A stretch of 64,000 nucleotides of DNA from Elusimicrobiota bacterium (GCA_026388155.1 JAPLKI010000013.1:1-64000), one strand, 5' to 3'; counted from the stretch's first letter, positions 25,349 to 34,601 are shown. Numbers and translations are program-made. Notes: generated by a model from the letters alone, not told the origin.

Positions 25349-26859
25349 AGCTGATATTGACCATCGCCTGGCGCAATATACTGCGCCACAAAGGAAAAAG
25401 CCTTGTGATAGGGGTTATATTGTTCACGGGAGCTTTCCTGATGACGGTGGGCAACGGCGTTATTTCCGGCATGGCGGCGGGCATAGAAAAGAACATCATC
25501 AACGGCTTCATGGGCGATGTGGTTATAATAAGCGACGCGCAGAAGGGCGACAATATCCTGCTGCCCATGATGGGGGGAACCATAGAGCCCGTAACCTCTT
25601 ATAAAAAAATAAAAGAGATACTGGCGGCCCAGCCTTACGTGCGGCATTTCCTGCCGGTCGGAAAGAACCTGGCCATGTTCCTCGACGAGAATTCCTCCAC
25701 CCCGGGCTTCGCCTACCTGATAGGCGTGGATTTCGCCGAATACCGCAAGATGTTCTCGGACAACTTCAAGATAATAGAGGGGCGCTACCCGCAGCCGGGC
25801 GAGCGGGCGCTGCTGTTCCCGGATTTCGCGCGCGAGGAGTTCTACAATTTCTATAACGTCTGGTTCCTGCCGGAGGGCGGGAAAGTGGTGAAGGAGAACC
25901 TGACTAAAGAAGCCCTCTCCTCCATAAATACCCTGCCCGTAAGCAGCAGCGCGGTGATGTTGGGCATGTCGAGCGGCATAAACTCCACCAATGACATCCG
26001 CTTCCCCATAAAGGGAATAGTGCGCTACGGCGCGCTCAATAAGATCTTCGGCCATTTCTGCCTGGTGGACATAGAGTCCTACCGCGAATGCCTGGGCTAT
26101 TTCACCGCCGCCGACATGGCCGCGCAGGTGCCCAAAGAGGAAAAAAAGCTTCTGGGTATGGAAGGTTCCGACCTGGATTCGCTGTTCGGCGGCTCGGACA
26201 TGATGGTGTCCGATTATAAATCCAAGCCCAGGCTTAAAGCCGCTCCCGCCGCCGCCGCGAAGGCCGCGGAAGACGGAGTTTACAACGCCGTTTTCATAAA
26301 GCTCAATGACGGAGTGGATTACAAGGACGCGCTGGCGAACCTTAACCGCGCCCTTTCCGACGGCAAAACGGAAGTGCGGGCCATTCCCTGGAACAAGGCT
26401 TCGGGCCCCATGGGCGGCATGGCTTTGATAATAAAAGGCGCGCTGTTCCTGTTCGTTACGCTGCTTTTCTGCGTGGCGGTGATCATAATAGTGAACACTC
26501 TTACGATGTCGGCCCTGGAGCGGGCCTCTGAAATAGGGATGATGCGCGCCATAGGCGCGCACAAAACGTTCATAGCGGGCATGTTCCTGGGCGAGACCGC
26601 CATACTTTCCGCGGTTTTCGGGGGCGGCGGGATAATTGCCGGCATAGCGGCTGTGCGCGTCATCCCGCTTTTGCGGATAACCACCGCCAACGATATGCTG
26701 CAGCTGCTTTACGGCGGAAACTTCTTCAACCCGCTGCTGAGTTTCCCGGATATCGGGCTGACCGTTTTCCAATTGGTGGTGGTTACGGTAATAGCAGCGC
26801 TGTATCCCATGCGGGTGGCCGTGAAAATAACTCCGCTGGACGCGATATCGAGGGACTAA
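25345..26859 (+). CDS. ABC transporter permease, FtsX/LolC type (1)
   Basis: 504 residues. One N-terminal helix (~20-45), a large periplasmic domain (~50-355), then three C-terminal helices (~365-390, ~415-445, ~470-495) in the FtsX/MacB arrangement, with the typical SALERASEIGMMRAIGAHKTFI coupling helix split here as SALERASEIGM and RAIGAHK. Likely forms a heterodimer with the permease at 26995 and works with the LolA-like protein, moving lipoprotein or lipid from the inner membrane. A heptamer repeat starts ten bases after the stop codon. Confidence 0.88.
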   Translation: MKLILTIAWRNILRHKGKSLVIGVILFTGAFLMTVGNGVISGMAAGIEKNIINGFMGDVVIISDAQKGDNILLPMMGGTIEPVTSYKKIKEILAAQPYVRHFLPVGKNLAMFLDENSSTPGFAYLIGVDFAEYRKMFSDNFKIIEGRYPQPGERALLFPDFAREEFYNFYNVWFLPEGGKVVKENLTKEALSSINTLPVSSSAVMLGMSSGINSTNDIRFPIKGIVRYGALNKIFGHFCLVDIESYRECLGYFTAADMAAQVPKEEKKLLGMEGSDLDSLFGGSDMMVSDYKSKPRLKAAPAAAAKAAEDGVYNAVFIKLNDGVDYKDALANLNRALSDGKTEVRAIPWNKASGPMGGMALIIKGALFLFVTLLFCVAVIIIVNTLTMSALERASEIGMMRAIGAHKTFIAGMFLGETAILSAVFGGGGIIAGIAAVRVIPLLRITTANDMLQLLYGGNFFNPLLSFPDIGLTVFQLVVVTVIAALYPMRVAVKITPLDAISRD

Positions 26860-26868
26860 CAGGAGGCA

Positions 26869-26910
26869 GCGAATAGCGAGTAGCGAATAGAGAATAGCGG
26901 GTGGCGAATT
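26869..26910 (+). repeat. Heptamer repeat block (6 units of GCGAATA) after permease stop
   Basis: Units GCGAATA, GCGAGTA, GCGAATA, GAGAATA, GCGGGTG, GCGAATT. Together with 26955-26989 it forms two arms of roughly opposite orientation. Confidence 0.9.
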
Positions 26911-26954
26911 AGGGTTTAAAAAAGAAAGACCTTAAAGCAAATCAGAAACTCCGT

Positions 26955-26989
26955 CCCTAACCCCTATACGCTAGCCGCTAACCCCTTTT
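26955..26989 (-). repeat. Opposing heptamer repeat arm
   Basis: Units CCCTAAC, CCCTATA, CGCTAGC, CGCTAAC, CCC...; on the reverse strand they read GTTAGCG/GTTAGGG and can pair partly with 26869-26910. Confidence 0.75.
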
Positions 26990-26994
26990 ATATT

Positions 26995-28842
26995 ATGTTA
27001 CTTATAAGACTTAGCCTTAGAAACCTGCTGCGCCAGAGGCGCCGCAATATTCTGCTTGGCTCCGCCATGGCCATAGGCGTGGCCATACTCGTGACGGCCA
27101 ATTCTTTTTCGCACGGCATATCGGACATAATGTTCAACAAGATAATGCGCTACGTAACCGGGCACGTGGCCGTGCGGTTTAACGAGCGCGGCGGCGTGAT
27201 GCGCGAGATATTCCGCGACAAAGAACGCGTTCTGGCGGCAATAAAGAACGAGCCTCTTATAGAAGAGGCGAATGAATCCATAGGAATGTTCGCGCGCGCC
27301 ATAGGCAACGGACGGTCCGATAATATAATACTGGTGGGCGTGGACACTAAGAAGACCATCAGCAAGACGGCCCTGAAGGAAGTTGAGGAGTCATTCCGTC
27401 TGGTGGAGGGGAACTGGAAGGACGTTGAGGATCTGTCCATAGAAAATCCGGTTATAATTTCGGCCGAGAAAGCCCGTTATCTGAACGTAAAGAGGCGCGA
27501 CGTGGTGCGGGTGCGCTTCCGGAACATGTTCGGGCAGGACCAGGCGGCCAGGCTGACCGTAGTGGGGATAATGAGGAACGACAATATCTTCATGCAGCCG
27601 GTGGTTTTTCTGGAACTGCCCCGCGCAAAAGAACTGCTGGGCTACCGGCCATATGAAACGGGCAGCCTTAGCCTTAAAATAAAAGACCCGCAGAAGAACG
27701 CGTTCGCGCTGGCCGGCCGCATACATGAACGGCTTAAACCCGGCGCCGCTGTAATTTACGCTTCAGTCTCGGGCCGTTCAGGCCGTAAGCCCGTAGCGGT
27801 GTTCGGCTATAAAAGCGACGATGAGGCTAAAAAGAAAATATCGGGGATGCTGAAGCTTTCCGCCGGCAGTTTTGAAAAAGCTTTCAAAAAAGACGGGGTT
27901 ATCGTTCCGGCCGGGCTTGCCAGAACGCTTGGCGTATCCGCCGGGGACGCCATAAACATCCGCTACGACAGGAAGTTCGAAAAAACCCCAAAAGAGGCGT
28001 CTTACAACATAAGCGCGGTCTGCTCCGCCGGCGGATATCCCGGGGAGAACGTGATACTGATGAACGACTCCGGCTTTTACGATCTTTATTATGAAGATAT
28101 GCCCCGCCCTTTTGGCCGCGAAACGGATAATCAGGGAGCTGGACATAAACTTAATGCTGGAGGCAGTGGACCAAAAGAGCGGGGTATGCCCGCGGCGCCC
28201 GGACCGGAAGTTAAGCCGTACTCTTTTCCCCTGGACAGCGCCTGGAGCGGGCTTGTGGCTCCGGAGTGGATACTGCTTAAGCGCACTTACAACACCGACG
28301 AGTACAGGAAAAAATACCAGGAAATAGGCAGGAACAAATGGAAAGGCACCACCATAGACGTGTCCACCATGTACGAAACGGCCAGCGACATACTTAAGCT
28401 CGAATCCGTGCTGAACATCATAACTATTTCCGCGGTGGTGGTTTTGTTCTTCATAATACTGCTGGGCGTGGTGAACACGCTGCGCATGACCATACGCGAG
28501 CGCACCCGCGAAATAGGCACCGTGCGTTCCATAGGCATGCAGCGCGCCGACGTGCGGAACATGTTCATACTGGAGACTTTTTTTCTCACGCTGTTCTCGT
28601 CCATTTCGGGGATAATAATGGGCTTCGCGGCAATGAAGCTTTTGACGCTTATAACTTTTACCGTACAGGACAACCCGCTGGGCATGCTGCTTGTGAACAG
28701 TCATCTGTACTTCCTGCCCACTTTCTCGGGCATTGCCGGCAGCGTGACTTTGATAATGGCCATAGCGGTGGTTACAGCCTGGTTCCCCGCTCACCGCGGC
28801 GCCAACTTGCCGCCCGCGCAGGCTTTAAGGCATTATACATAG
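26995..28842 (+). CDS. ABC transporter permease, FtsX/LolE type (2)
   Basis: 615 residues with the same topology: helix ~18-40, a long periplasmic domain, and C-terminal helices at ~475-500, ~520-550 and ~570-600; the coupling sequence is TIRERTREIGTVRSIGMQR. It is about 110 residues longer than its partner, the extra being in the periplasmic domain, including a Gly/Pro-rich loop near residue 385-400. ATG 26995 is directly preceded by TATATT with no Shine-Dalgarno. It ends nine bases before the LolA-like gene. Confidence 0.88.
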   Translation: MLLIRLSLRNLLRQRRRNILLGSAMAIGVAILVTANSFSHGISDIMFNKIMRYVTGHVAVRFNERGGVMREIFRDKERVLAAIKNEPLIEEANESIGMFARAIGNGRSDNIILVGVDTKKTISKTALKEVEESFRLVEGNWKDVEDLSIENPVIISAEKARYLNVKRRDVVRVRFRNMFGQDQAARLTVVGIMRNDNIFMQPVVFLELPRAKELLGYRPYETGSLSLKIKDPQKNAFALAGRIHERLKPGAAVIYASVSGRSGRKPVAVFGYKSDDEAKKKISGMLKLSAGSFEKAFKKDGVIVPAGLARTLGVSAGDAINIRYDRKFEKTPKEASYNISAVCSAGGYPGENVILMNDSGFYDLYYEDMPRPFGRETDNQGAGHKLNAGGSGPKERGMPAAPGPEVKPYSFPLDSAWSGLVAPEWILLKRTYNTDEYRKKYQEIGRNKWKGTTIDVSTMYETASDILKLESVLNIITISAVVVLFFIILLGVVNTLRMTIRERTREIGTVRSIGMQRADVRNMFILETFFLTLFSSISGIIMGFAAMKLLTLITFTVQDNPLGMLLVNSHLYFLPTFSGIAGSVTLIMAIAVVTAWFPAHRGANLPPAQALRHYT

Positions 28843-28851
28843 GGATATAAC

Positions 28852-29616
28852 ATGGTAAAACTTATTTTAACAGGCCTCTTTATCCTGCTTCCCGCGGCGC
28901 GGCTTTGCGCCGAAAGCCGCGTGACGCCCATCCTCAAGGCCATAGACGCGAATTACAAAATGAAAAAGGATGTCCGCGCCGACGTCACCCTGACCCAGCA
29001 GCGCGCCGGACAGGGCACCAAAATAATCGACATGGCCTACTTCCGCCGCGATTCCGACGACGCTTTTCTTATAGTAATGAACGCCCCCGAGAACGAAAAA
29101 GGCAACGGCTATATCCGCGTGGGCGACAACTTCTGGATGTACCGCAAGAACACCCGCACTTTTCAGCACGTGAACCGCGACGAAAGCATAGGCGGTTCCG
29201 ACGCCCATAGCTCGGATTTCGAAACCCGCAAGCTTGACGAGCTTTACGGCCCCGTGTTCGATTCTTCCGGCACCGAAAAGATCTCGGAGGATATTCTCGG
29301 CAAAGTGCCGGTATATAAATTCGAGCTGAAAGCCAGGGTCAACGATGTTGATTATCCACGCCAGATCTTCTGGACGCGCCGCGACAACAACCTGCTGCTC
29401 AAGCAGGAGGCCTATTCCCTTTCCGGCACGCTGATGCAGACGGCGTATTCCATCAAGTTCACCGAGATAGAGGGGCGCTATGTGCCGGTGAAGCAGTTAT
29501 TCATTGACGAGTTCGAAAAAGGCAACAAGACCATAGTGGAGATAGCTAATATCGTCCCCGGCAAGCTGGACGATAAAATATTCACTAAGGCGTACCTGGA
29601 GAATCTCAGTAAGTAA
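28852..29616 (+). CDS. LolA-like outer-membrane lipoprotein-sorting protein
   Basis: 254 residues with a signal peptide cleaved after ARLCA. The body (MAYFRRDSDDAFLIVMNAPENEKGNGYI split as FLIVMNAPENEKG, DNFWMYRKNTRTFQHV, SDFETRKLDELYGPVF, PRQIFWTRRDNNLLLKQEAYSLSG) is the LolA-like fold of the COG2834/LolA_like group, a hydrophobic half-barrel that carries acyl chains across the periplasm. With two FtsX-type permeases, an ATPase and an outer-membrane barrel around it, it is the likely periplasmic shuttle. Its stop codon is immediately followed by a heptamer repeat. Confidence 0.85.
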   Translation: MVKLILTGLFILLPAARLCAESRVTPILKAIDANYKMKKDVRADVTLTQQRAGQGTKIIDMAYFRRDSDDAFLIVMNAPENEKGNGYIRVGDNFWMYRKNTRTFQHVNRDESIGGSDAHSSDFETRKLDELYGPVFDSSGTEKISEDILGKVPVYKFELKARVNDVDYPRQIFWTRRDNNLLLKQEAYSLSGTLMQTAYSIKFTEIEGRYVPVKQLFIDEFEKGNKTIVEIANIVPGKLDDKIFTKAYLENLSK

Positions 29617-29644
29617 GTCACAGGTCACAAGTTGCAAGTCACAA
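29617..29644 (+). repeat. Heptamer repeat block (4 units of GTCACAR) at stop codon
   Basis: GTCACAG, GTCACAA, GTTGCAA, GTCACAA begin at the base after the TAA stop (29614-29616). Confidence 0.9.
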
Positions 29645-29682
29645 GTTTTGAATACGGATCTCAATATTTTATTTGATAATTT

Positions 29683-30966
29683 ATGAAAAAGATTTTCATG
29701 ACAGCGGCGTTGTGGCTTATTCTTTGGCCTGCCGCGGTTTTTGCGGAGGATGCCGCTTCGGAGCTTGAAATGTTCTCAAGCTCCGGGGTGGCCACACAGG
29801 AGGCGTCGGCGGCGCCCGCGGCCGAGGAAAAGAAAACCGTGGCTTTTTCCGGCGAGGCGGTAAGCGTGCTGGAGGATGTTGTTTACAGCACTTCTACCGG
29901 AAACCCGCTCAACTCCTACATATTGGGCAACATAATGCTGGACGCGCGCCTGAAGAACGGGGTCAAAGCTTTCGCCAACATGGAAACGGAGTATTACGCA
30001 AAAACCCGGGAAACAACTTCCATACTGCGGGAGGCTTTTCTGGATTTCAATATAAACCGCCGCGCCTATTTCCGCACCGGCAAGCAGGTGCTGCAGTGGG
30101 GCAGGTGTTATTTATGGAATCCCACTGACCTTGTGAATGTGGAGAAAAAGACCTTTATCCCAAAAATAGGCTATCGCGATGGGGCCTACGGCGTGAAATT
30201 CCATGTTCCTTTCGGCACCGATTATAATATTTACGGTTTTCTGGATACCGGCAACGCGGCCGAAGACCGGGATCTGGGCGGCGCGCTGAAATTTGAATTC
30301 CTCACCGGCAGGACCGAAATGGCTTTTTCGGGTTGGGCCAAGCGCGGCCGTTACCCGGTTTTCGGCTACGACCTTTCAAGCCGCCTGGGGCATGTGGATA
30401 TAGCCGGCGAAGTAAGCGTGGCGCGCCGCGACAATACCCGGTTCATCCGGGACAGCGGCGGTGTGCTGGATACATATCGGAAGAAAGACGATTGGGTTTC
30501 CAAAGCAGCCGTTAATTTCAGCAAAGGGTTTCGGCTTGGCAATTTCACCGACAGGCTTACCGTGGCTACCGAATTCTTTTATAATCAGACCGGCTATACT
30601 AAAACCCCGTTCAGGGACATGACGCCTTACACTTTCTCCGGGCCGCTCTCGGTACTGAGCCCCGGAACAAAAAGGGATTTCATGCTTGGCAACGGCTTGT
30701 ATACCCCCAACTACCTGTCTAAATACTACGGGGCGGTGTTCACCGGCATAAGCCGGTTCATAATAACGGACATGACGCTGAATATGAATTATGTGCGCAA
30801 CCTTAACGATAATTCCGGCGTGCTTTCCACCGGGGTGACCTACAAGAATATCAACGACTTCTCGGCCGGCTGCCTTGTGAACGCCTATCTTGGCCCGGCC
30901 GACAGTGAATATACTTTCTCCGGAGCGAAACTGATGGTGCAGGTTACCGCCGGCGTTTCATTCTAA
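29683..30966 (+). CDS. Outer-membrane beta-barrel protein, DUF1302-like
   Basis: 427 residues with a signal peptide ending at AVFAEDA. From ~45 on, alternating aromatic/polar beta strands run to the C-terminal Phe (VQVTAGVSF), the usual barrel-insertion signal. REAFLDFNINRRAYFRTGKQVLQWG and WNPTDLVNVEK, given here as GKQVLQWG and WNPTDLVN, recall the DUF1302 group of porin-like proteins. As last gene of the ABC/LolA operon it may receive or export the cargo at the outer membrane. Substrate unknown. Confidence 0.75.
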   Translation: MKKIFMTAALWLILWPAAVFAEDAASELEMFSSSGVATQEASAAPAAEEKKTVAFSGEAVSVLEDVVYSTSTGNPLNSYILGNIMLDARLKNGVKAFANMETEYYAKTRETTSILREAFLDFNINRRAYFRTGKQVLQWGRCYLWNPTDLVNVEKKTFIPKIGYRDGAYGVKFHVPFGTDYNIYGFLDTGNAAEDRDLGGALKFEFLTGRTEMAFSGWAKRGRYPVFGYDLSSRLGHVDIAGEVSVARRDNTRFIRDSGGVLDTYRKKDDWVSKAAVNFSKGFRLGNFTDRLTVATEFFYNQTGYTKTPFRDMTPYTFSGPLSVLSPGTKRDFMLGNGLYTPNYLSKYYGAVFTGISRFIITDMTLNMNYVRNLNDNSGVLSTGVTYKNINDFSAGCLVNAYLGPADSEYTFSGAKLMVQVTAGVSF

Positions 30967-31162
30967 CCTGAATCCTGCAGTTAATGTTGGTTTCTATAGG
31001 AAAATCAGGTGAACAATAAAATGCAGGATTCCCCGCAGCAACGGGTCGAAAACCAAGCGCAATGCCCCGCACTTTTTCCGAAATGGGCCAAAGTGCGGGG
31101 CGAAGCGCACCTTGAGCTCTGCGAAAGGAAAAGTTGCAACTGCAACTTTTAGGCTAATGAAG
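30965..31162 (+). repeat. Hairpin-rich dispersed repeat, copy A
   Basis: Begins AACCTGAATCCTGCAGTT at the stop codon of the barrel gene and ends AGGCTAATGAAG, containing the addB start codon. It holds CCCCGCACTTT/AAAGTGCGGGG (31068-31100) and AAAAGTTGCA ac TGCAACTTTT (31129-31150). Closely related to 40580-40818. Confidence 0.85.
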
Positions 31163-34021
31163 ATAAATATTATCGGTCCGCGGGAAAATCTGGTTGAAAA
31201 AGCCGGGGGAATTTTACTGGCAGATAAGTCATTGGCTGATAATATAGTGGTCTTTCCGGGCAAACGTCCCGCCCACTTCCTTCGCAAATACCTGGCGGAT
31301 AAGCTCGGGGCCGCTTTTGAGCCGCCTGTTATATTTTCCATGGACGGGTTTATAGACCACCTGGCGGAACTGGCGCAAATAAAAGGCACGGAACTATCCA
31401 ATCTTGACGCCGTGGGCATCCTTTACGACAATATGCTGGGCGACCTGGCCGGCATTATAGGGAAAACCGGCAACCTTTCTCTGGATACCTTCCTGCCCTG
31501 GGGATTTAAGATATTTTCGGATTTTGAAGAGCTTAAGATCGAGCTCAAAACTCCCAAGGAGCTTAAAGACTTCGATTCCATTCTGCCAGGTGAAATAAAA
31601 GGGTCGGATTCATTTATTAAAAAATTGAAAAGCTTCTCCGGAGTGTATGAACAGTTTTACACCCGGCTTGAAAAAGAAAAACTGCTTACACGGTCGCTTA
31701 AATACGCCAAAACCGCCGAAAAAATACAGGAGACCGGCCTGGGAAATAAAAAAATAATCCTGGCCGGCTTTTTCGCCCTGACCGCGTCGGAAAAGAAAAT
31801 CTTCAAGGCCCTCGCCAGGCTCCCCGATTCCATTCTCCTGCTGCAGGAAGGACCGGGCCTAAAAGAACAGTTCACTTTTCTTGAGAGTTCTCTTCAAGCC
31901 TACCAGCCTACAAGCTCACCAGCCTGCCAGCCTGCTTTACACTTCTATAAAGCGCCGGATTTGCACGGGGAAGTGTTTAAACTTGCGAATATTTTAAAAG
32001 GCCAAACCCTCACTTCAAAAGATGTGGTGGTTCTGCCATCTTCGGACGCGCTGTTTCCCGTGCTTTTCAATGTGTTGGGGGAAGTTAGGGACTATAACAT
32101 CTCTATGGGGTATCCCGTAACCGCCACGCCGGTCTATTCGCTTATAGACTCTTTGGGCGATTTGCTTGAAAAACGCTCAGGGGACCAATACTTCGCCCCT
32201 AATTACCTTAAATTCGTTTTTCATCCGTACGTTAAGAACATATACTTCCAAGTCACAGGTCACAAGTCACAGGTCACAAGTGAGAGGGAACAGGACACAG
32301 GTGACAGGTCACAGGTAACAGGTAACAGATCAAGCGAACCGACGCGTATTATTTTTCAGACCATAGAGACGGAACTGGCCTCCAAAATAAACAAATACCT
32401 GACCCTTGAAGATATTGAAACCGACACCGCCCTGCTTGCACAATGCGCCGACCTGCTTAAAAACTACGCCGACGCCCAACTGACCGTTAAAGAGATACAG
32501 GCGCATATTAAAAACATCCACAAAAACCTAATCCGCCCCTTTGAAAAACTTGAGAGCATCAAAGACTTCGCGGATAAACTTATAGCTGTGGTCTCCTTCA
32601 TCTCGGAGCACAGCACCGCGAACCTTCACCCCTATTCCGCGCCGTTCATAGAAAAACTCTACGAAGACCTGCACGCCTTCTCAAACTCCGCGCTTTCCGG
32701 CCGCGGCCTTGAAAATATTTCCTCCTACTTCAAATTGCTCAAGTCCTATATTAAAGGTTCCGCCTATCCGTTCCCCGGCACTCCGCTCTCCGGCCTGCAG
32801 GTGCTGGGGGCGCTTGAAACCCGCGGCCTTAAATTTGACCGCGTCTATTTCCTGGACGCGAACGCCGACATACTGCCCGGCTCAAAAAAAGAAGACACCA
32901 TCCTTTCGCACTTTATCCGCCGGGGCCTCGGCCTGCCCACCTACAAAACGCGCGAGTCGGTGGCAAAATATTACTTTAATGTGCTTATCTCCCAGGCCGA
33001 AGAAGCCCACATTTTCTACAAAGACGCGCCCGATATCGAAAAAAGCCCGTTCGTTCAGAAACTTATCTGGGACCTTGAAGTGGCGGGGCAAAAACCCAAA
33101 GAAGAAGAGGTGCATTTCCGACTTAACTTCACACAGCAGGAGCCGCCGCCAGTGGCCAAAGCCGAAGATGTCCTGGCGTACCTCAAAAATTTCACCTTTT
33201 CGCCGTCAAGCCTGGACGCGTATCTTGCCTGCGGCTTAAAATTCTATTACCAGTATGTGCTTCGCGTAAAAGAAAAAGACGAAGTGGAAGACGAAATCGG
33301 GCAGGCTGAAATTGGCGGCATAGTGCATGGGATACTGGAGCGCTTATTCAGGGAACACAAACAAGGTGAAGAGTTAAAGCTCACCCGTGCGACCGAAATA
33401 GCCGAAGAGATATTTGACGCCGGGCTTAAAAATCATGACTCCGGTTACGAATACCTTATAAAAAAACAGATATTGCGCCGCCTGCGCGATATCCTGCTTT
33501 ATCATAAGGAAAATGCGGGCAAAGCGCAGATAAAAAGCTGCGAAAAGATTTTCGATATTACCCTGGACGGAGTTAAGTTCACCGGCCGGGCCGACCGCAT
33601 AGACCTGCGCCCGGATGAAAAGGGCCGCAATGCCCATATCATAGTGGATTATAAAACCGGTTCCACGGCCAAAACGCCCAACCTAAAAAAATTTGATATT
33701 GAAGACCGCCAATCTTGGCCTAAAACCCTGAAATCCGTGCAATTGCCGCTTTATGTAATGTTCTACCTGGCCGAAAACCCGTATGTCGCGCTTGAAGCCG
33801 TGGACGCCTGCCTTATGATGCTGGGCTCTCATAAGATAACCGAAGAATTTCTGTTCGCCAAGAGCGAAGATAAGGCCGCGGACCTGGCCAAACTGCAAAA
33901 GGCCGTTTCTTACCTGGTTTATGAAATCAAGTCCCCGGAGCTGAATTTTGAACCCGCCTCCGATATAAAAACCTGCGAGCTTTGCCCCTTCAAAATAATG
34001 TGCGGCCGCCAATGGGCGTGA
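31157..34021 (+). CDS. addB: AddB-like PD-(D/E)XK nuclease
   Basis: 954 residues, ATG 31157. The N-terminal ~650 residues are an inactivated UvrD-like helicase scaffold (VVFPGKRPAHFLRKYL; LETRGLKFDRVYFLDAN), and the C-terminus is a RecB-type nuclease with GGIVHGILERLF, DRIDLRPDEKG and IIVDYKTGS. Cysteines YLACGLKF (~residue 693) and CELCPFKIMC (end) match the AddB iron-sulfur staple. Partner of the AddA-like protein for processing double-strand breaks, although the genes are 19 kb apart. Two repeat blocks are read in frame (31899-31935 and 32252-32328). The start region lies in dispersed repeat A. Confidence 0.85.
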   Translation: MKINIIGPRENLVEKAGGILLADKSLADNIVVFPGKRPAHFLRKYLADKLGAAFEPPVIFSMDGFIDHLAELAQIKGTELSNLDAVGILYDNMLGDLAGIIGKTGNLSLDTFLPWGFKIFSDFEELKIELKTPKELKDFDSILPGEIKGSDSFIKKLKSFSGVYEQFYTRLEKEKLLTRSLKYAKTAEKIQETGLGNKKIILAGFFALTASEKKIFKALARLPDSILLLQEGPGLKEQFTFLESSLQAYQPTSSPACQPALHFYKAPDLHGEVFKLANILKGQTLTSKDVVVLPSSDALFPVLFNVLGEVRDYNISMGYPVTATPVYSLIDSLGDLLEKRSGDQYFAPNYLKFVFHPYVKNIYFQVTGHKSQVTSEREQDTGDRSQVTGNRSSEPTRIIFQTIETELASKINKYLTLEDIETDTALLAQCADLLKNYADAQLTVKEIQAHIKNIHKNLIRPFEKLESIKDFADKLIAVVSFISEHSTANLHPYSAPFIEKLYEDLHAFSNSALSGRGLENISSYFKLLKSYIKGSAYPFPGTPLSGLQVLGALETRGLKFDRVYFLDANADILPGSKKEDTILSHFIRRGLGLPTYKTRESVAKYYFNVLISQAEEAHIFYKDAPDIEKSPFVQKLIWDLEVAGQKPKEEEVHFRLNFTQQEPPPVAKAEDVLAYLKNFTFSPSSLDAYLACGLKFYYQYVLRVKEKDEVEDEIGQAEIGGIVHGILERLFREHKQGEELKLTRATEIAEEIFDAGLKNHDSGYEYLIKKQILRRLRDILLYHKENAGKAQIKSCEKIFDITLDGVKFTGRADRIDLRPDEKGRNAHIIVDYKTGSTAKTPNLKKFDIEDRQSWPKTLKSVQLPLYVMFYLAENPYVALEAVDACLMMLGSHKITEEFLFAKSEDKAADLAKLQKAVSYLVYEIKSPELNFEPASDIKTCELCPFKIMCGRQWA
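31899..31935 (+). repeat. Octamer repeat block inside addB (CCTACCAG units)
   Basis: Units CCTACCAG, CCTACAAG, CTCACCAG, CCTGCCAG, CCTGC, period 8, encoding AYQPTSSPACQPA in frame. Confidence 0.85.
32252..32328 (+). repeat. Heptamer repeat block inside addB (11 units of GTCACAR)
   Basis: Eleven consecutive 7-nt units from GTCACAG to GTAACAG. Three units make 21 nt, so the protein shows a 7-residue repeat: QVTGHKS, QVTSERE, QDTGDRS, QVTGNRS. Confidence 0.95.
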
Positions 34022-34027
34022 ACGGCA

Positions 34028-34062
34028 GGGGCTAGGGGCTAGCGGATAGGGAATAGGGCGAG
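34028..34062 (+). repeat. Heptamer repeat block (GGGGCTA units) after addB stop
   Basis: GGGGCTA, GGGGCTA, GCGGATA, GGGAATA, GGGCGAG, beginning six bases after the stop codon. Confidence 0.85.
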
Positions 34063-34123
34063 GAGACGGATTTTCGCGTTCCAAAATGGTATATTGTTTT
34101 CCGCAGACTTTAAGGGGAAAACC

Positions 34124-34591
34124 ATGAAAAAACTTATTATTACGGCAGCTTTACTTTTTACGGGAGTTTCGGCGTCTTTTGCGGCTGACCCCAGTTTCTT
34201 TAAGCTGTCCCTGTGCGATACGGCGGCTTATCCGCTGGTCCATTCTGTCAGCGGCATTGAGATCGGGCTTCTATATTCCAATACGCCGTCTAATACCGGA
34301 TTGCAGGGGACGTTCATTTACGGCAAAACCGGCAATCTTAACGGGTTGCAGTTAGGCCTGGTGACTTCTGCCGACACGGCCACCGGCATGCAGTGGGGCG
34401 GCGTTAACATGGCTAAAGATATGAAAGGCGCGCAGATAGGCTGGGTCAACTACGCCGAGAAATTCACCGGCTTTCAGCTAGGTTTTGTAAATTATGCGGA
34501 GAACATGAGTAAAGGCCTGCAAATAGGCCTGGTGAACATAATAAAAAATTCCACGCTGCCGGTAATGGTAATAGTCAACGCAAGATTTTGA
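34124..34591 (+). CDS. Small LA_2272-type surface repeat protein
   Basis: 155 residues with AAGGGGAAAACC before ATG 34124 and a signal peptide cleaved after SFAA. Then come ~21-residue repeats of the form NGLQLGLVTSADTATGMQWG / KGAQIGWVNYAEKFTGFQLG / KGLQIGLVNIIKN, typical of LA_2272/LA_2273-like surface repeat proteins described in Leptospira and other diderms. The repeats probably form a beta-solenoid or barrel in the outer membrane. The C-terminus VIVNARF ends with Phe. Function unknown. Confidence 0.75.
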   Translation: MKKLIITAALLFTGVSASFAADPSFFKLSLCDTAAYPLVHSVSGIEIGLLYSNTPSNTGLQGTFIYGKTGNLNGLQLGLVTSADTATGMQWGGVNMAKDMKGAQIGWVNYAEKFTGFQLGFVNYAENMSKGLQIGLVNIIKNSTLPVMVIVNARF

Positions 34592-34601
34592 GCGCGCCGG
34601 A

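Noticed and set aside
25075-26772. Reverse-strand 565-codon open frame
   Set aside because: Antisense to the intact ABC ATPase and permease genes; long antisense frames are expected from their codon bias. The same holds for 18471-19376 and 27778-28794.
32252-32328. CRISPR array
   Set aside because: Units are 7 nt without spacers, and no cas gene is present.
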